Shown one piece after another: positions 61,743 through 64,000 of a stretch of DNA of 64,000 nucleotides. The stretch lies in contig CAMTUJ010000006.1 of NCBI GenBank assembly GCA_947084925.1, forward strand, positions 1 to 64,000. Direction: 5' to 3'. This stretch comes from JAGPUQ01 sp947084925. GTDB lineage: Bacteria > Pseudomonadota > Gammaproteobacteria > Pseudomonadales > Porticoccaceae. Position 1 is the first letter of the stretch. The number at the start of each line of letters is the position of its first letter. The notes under the pieces are model-generated. The model was not told the origin of the DNA, ran no database searches, and worked only from the letters and a program-made list of their open reading frames with translations. Both the position numbers and the translations under genes were made by a program.

Positions 61743-62528
61743 ATGACGCGTGCTCCCAGGGTATTGGTATTCGATTCCGGCGTCGGCGGTCTCAGTGTGC
61801 TGGCCGCGCTGCGCGCCCGCGCGCCGGGCTGCGATTTCATCTTTGCCTGCGACAACGCCGCCTTCCCCTACGGCACCAAGGCGGAAACCGAGCTGGTCGA
61901 ACGCGTGGACAAGGTCCTGCACCAGCTGGTGCGCCGGGAGCAGCCCGACATTCTGGTGGTGGCCTGCAATACCGCGAGCACCGTGGCGCTGCCGCGCCTG
62001 CGCGCGCGCATCCCGAATCCGGTGGTCGGCGTGGTGCCCGCCATCAAACCCGCCGCCGCGCTGTCCGCCACCAAGGTCATCGGTCTGCTGGGCACCCCGG
62101 GCACCGTGAGCCGGCCCTACACCCGGCAGCTGATCGCCGACTTCGCGGCCGACTGCGAAGTGGTCTGCCTGGGCAGCTCGCGGCTGGTCGAGATCGCGGA
62201 ACAGGCGCTGCGCGGCACGGCGCCGGATATCGACGAACTGCGCGCCATCCTGGCTCCGCTGTTCACCAACCCGGCGCTCGACACGCTGGTCCTCGCCTGC
62301 ACGCATTTCCCGCTGCTCGCCGAGGCGCTCGCCACGGCCGCCCCGCGCCCGGTGCACTGGGTGGATTCCGGCGATGCCATCGCGCGGCGCGTGCTGACCC
62401 TGCTGTCCGGCCCCGCGGATGGACCCGACCGGGGGTTTCGCGCCCTGTTCACCGGCGCCGCCGGCAGCGACATCCTGCATCCGGCGCTGGCGGTGCGAGG
62501 CTGCACGGAAGTCGCGATCTTGCCGTGA
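61743..62528 (+). CDS. murI: glutamate racemase
   Basis: This 261-residue racemase makes D-glutamate for peptidoglycan. The first catalytic cysteine is in ACNTAST (Cys75), the second in LACTHFPLL. It starts VLVFDSGVGGLSV. A TAGAAT lies 9 bp before the ATG and no Shine-Dalgarno is visible, so the message may be leaderless or nearly so. The longer frame from 61578 is not conserved. Confidence 0.94.
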   Translation: MTRAPRVLVFDSGVGGLSVLAALRARAPGCDFIFACDNAAFPYGTKAETELVERVDKVLHQLVRREQPDILVVACNTASTVALPRLRARIPNPVVGVVPAIKPAAALSATKVIGLLGTPGTVSRPYTRQLIADFAADCEVVCLGSSRLVEIAEQALRGTAPDIDELRAILAPLFTNPALDTLVLACTHFPLLAEALATAAPRPVHWVDSGDAIARRVLTLLSGPADGPDRGFRALFTGAAGSDILHPALAVRGCTEVAILP

Positions 62529-62612
62529 AAGCGCGGAGTCATCACGTATCGCTGTTCGTGAGTCTTTCGCGATTGAATCCAGGGCGGTTTCAGGTCCGAA
62601 GTGCAGGAAGTC

Positions 62613-62644
62613 GGTGATGATGCCTATAGGTGATGATGCCTATA
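62613..62644. repeat. 16-bp tandem duplication
   Basis: GGTGATGATGCCTATA occurs twice in direct succession (62613-62628, 62629-62644) at the edge of the IS30 remnant. Confidence 0.85.
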
Positions 62645-62930
62645 GAAGTCGAAGAACTCTGGCATGAACAGTTCGGCGGGACACTTCCAGCCGGGGCTTG
62701 TTCGGAGTCGCATGTTGAGCGGCCAGGCCGCGGCGTCGAGTTCGGCTCGAGTGAAACCGGTGACGGCCACAGCAGTGCCGGCATTGTCCAACGTGACCAG
62801 GGCCACAAGCAGCGAGGCTCGCTCGACTCGTGTGTCGACAACGGACGCGTTACGCGCGCCCTTGAATCGGATCGCCTTCCCAATGGCCGGGAATGATGCG
62901 CTCATCGCGCTGCGGTGGCCGCTGATGGAT
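62624..62930 (-). pseudogene. IS30-family transposase remnant
   Basis: On the minus strand the segment reads KGARNASVVDTRVERASLLV, then TLDNAGTAVAV, then directly GFTRAELDAAAWPLNMRL and GWKCPAELF. These match the DDE start and the C-terminal end of IS30 transposases, with the central catalytic part deleted. It fills much of the 470-bp gap between murI and corA. The rest of the gap shows nothing. Confidence 0.7.
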
Positions 62931-63007
62931 GCGGGGCATGTCGGGCCAAACGTGCGCGATATCCGCCCGCTGCGGGCAAGGCTCGCGCGGTTTTGACTAT
63001 CATGAGC

Positions 63008-64000
63008 ATGAGCACCGCCACGCCCCGAGCCGTCCCCATGCGCAAGATCGTCAAACGCTATCATCCGCCGGGCACTCCGCCCGGCACCTTGATCCCGGCC
63101 GCGGAAGGCGCCACGCCGGCCCGCATCCGGCTGCTGGAATACACCGCTGAGAGCTGCAAGGAGATCGCCGTCCAGTCACTGGATGACTGCCTGCCCTATC
63201 TGAAAACCCCCGCCGCCACCTGGATTCACATTCAAGGCACGCCCTCGCCGACGATGCTGCAGCAACTGGGACAGAAATTCGGTTTGCATCCGCTCGCGCT
63301 GGAAGATGTGCAGAACACCGGCCAGCGGCCCAAGTTCGATCCGCATCCGGGACATTATTTCCTGATCGCCGCGCTACCGCGCAGCGCGGAAAATGAAGTT
63401 CATATGGACCAGGTCAGTATCTTCCTCGGCCCCGGTTTTCTCATCACTTTCACCAGCAATGGCGAGGACCCCTTCGAACCCGTGCGCAAACGCCTGCACG
63501 CCGAATCCAGCCTGATCCGCGGTTATCCGGTGGGCTATCTGCTCTACGCCGTGCTCGATCTGGTGATCGATGCGGGTTTTCCGGTGCTCGAAAAACTTGG
63601 CGAGGAAATCGAACACCTGGAAGAAGCCGTGCTCGACAGCCCCTCCCGCGACACGGTCGCAACCATTCACCATTTGCGCCGCAACCTGCTGGTGCTGCGC
63701 CGCATGTTGTGGCCGCAGCGGGATCTGGTGAGCGCCGTTCTGCGCGAAGAAAACGACCTCATCGATGAACACACCCGCCTCTATCTGCGCGACTGCCACG
63801 ACCACGCCATCCAGGTGATGGATCTGCTGGGAAACTACCGCGACATGACCACCAGCCTGATGGACATCTACCTGTCGAGCCTGAGCTACCGCATGAACGA
63901 TGCGATGCGCACACTCACCGTGATCGCCACCATCTTCATGCCGCTGACCTTCATCGCCGGGCTCTACGGCATGAATTTCGGCAACGGCAACCCGGCCGCG
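63008..64000 (+). CDS. corA: magnesium/cobalt transporter CorA family (partial)
   Basis: The gene runs off the right edge after 331 codons. The large N-terminal cytoplasmic domain includes LEDVQNTGQRPKFDPHPGHYF and ITFTSNGEDPFEPVRKRL. The first membrane helix follows with the family signature GMN in LYGMNFGNG. It forms a pentameric divalent-cation channel. ATGs at 63002, 63008 and 63038 are in frame; none has a good ribosome site. Confidence 0.92.
   Translation, partial: MSTATPRAVPMRKIVKRYHPPGTPPGTLIPAAEGATPARIRLLEYTAESCKEIAVQSLDDCLPYLKTPAATWIHIQGTPSPTMLQQLGQKFGLHPLALEDVQNTGQRPKFDPHPGHYFLIAALPRSAENEVHMDQVSIFLGPGFLITFTSNGEDPFEPVRKRLHAESSLIRGYPVGYLLYAVLDLVIDAGFPVLEKLGEEIEHLEEAVLDSPSRDTVATIHHLRRNLLVLRRMLWPQRDLVSAVLREENDLIDEHTRLYLRDCHDHAIQVMDLLGNYRDMTTSLMDIYLSSLSYRMNDAMRTLTVIATIFMPLTFIAGLYGMNFGNGNPAA

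Noticed and set aside
1..64000. CRISPR array or restriction/anti-phage island
   Set aside because: No spaced direct repeats and no Cas, methylase, retron or other recognised defence genes were seen, apart from the broken hicAB pair.

Overview
This window reads as a piece of chromosome from a GC-rich gammaproteobacterium. The evidence is gene order: rne diverging from rluC; a yceD-rpmF-plsX-fabD-fabG-acpP-pabC-mltG-tmk-holB-pilZ-tatD block; queA-tgt-secD-secF; and rnr close to rlmB. These layouts are typical of Gammaproteobacteria. Several luciferase-like (LLM) oxidoreductases, an APH-type phosphotransferase, a Baeyer-Villiger-like monooxygenase and a strictosidine-synthase-like protein suggest an environmental species that degrades unusual organic compounds. 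The genus cannot be fixed from sequence alone.

Layout. 0-5 kb: a 139-bp MITE-like element, a gene remnant, then a catabolic set (SnoaL-like protein, phosphotransferase, two LLM enzymes, quinone-reductase-like enzyme). 4.9-9 kb: sulfur genes (APS reductase cysH, regulator cysB, D-cysteine desulfhydrase) with a 5'-nucleotidase. 9-11 kb: an isolated yajC, a peroxiredoxin and malate dehydrogenase. 10.9-20.4 kb: a long leftward fatty-acid/cell-envelope/replication cluster that starts at a strong promoter in front of yceD and lacks both fabH and fabF. 20.4-25.5 kb: maf, rluC and rne, the last with a leader of about 435 nt. 25.7-35.7 kb: transaldolase, DoxX protein, M13 lipoprotein peptidase, secF, secD, tgt, queA and a third LLM enzyme. 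35.8-41.4 kb: tRNA-Leu(CAA), a CDP-alcohol phosphatidyltransferase, rlmB, an SMP-30-like protein, rnr and tRNA-Leu(CAG).

41.4-54.7 kb is the accessory region. A small segment carrying a broken hicA and its partner antitoxin is bracketed by a 12-bp repeat of the tRNA-Leu 3' end. A flavin monooxygenase follows. Then comes a pile-up of insertion sequences: an intact IS630 inside a decayed ISL3-like transposase, a second IS630 scrap, a decayed IS256 and an internally deleted IS1182-type transposase. These IS pieces enclose a very GC-rich block of about 4.4 kb that looks cut out of another genome. It starts in the 5' end of a patatin-like gene and ends in the 5' half of an alpha/beta hydrolase gene. 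Its two complete genes encode a ligase-ACP-acyltransferase fusion and an MFS permease, a pair that may act in lipid acyl remodelling.

54.9-64 kb returns to core genes: tRNA-Asp and tRNA-Val behind a strong promoter, queD, a DUF503 protein, thpR, a CHAD protein, a DUF779/aldehyde dehydrogenase pair, trmA, an AEC transporter, murI, an IS30 scrap and a corA gene that runs off the window. No CRISPR array, rRNA or complete prophage is visible.
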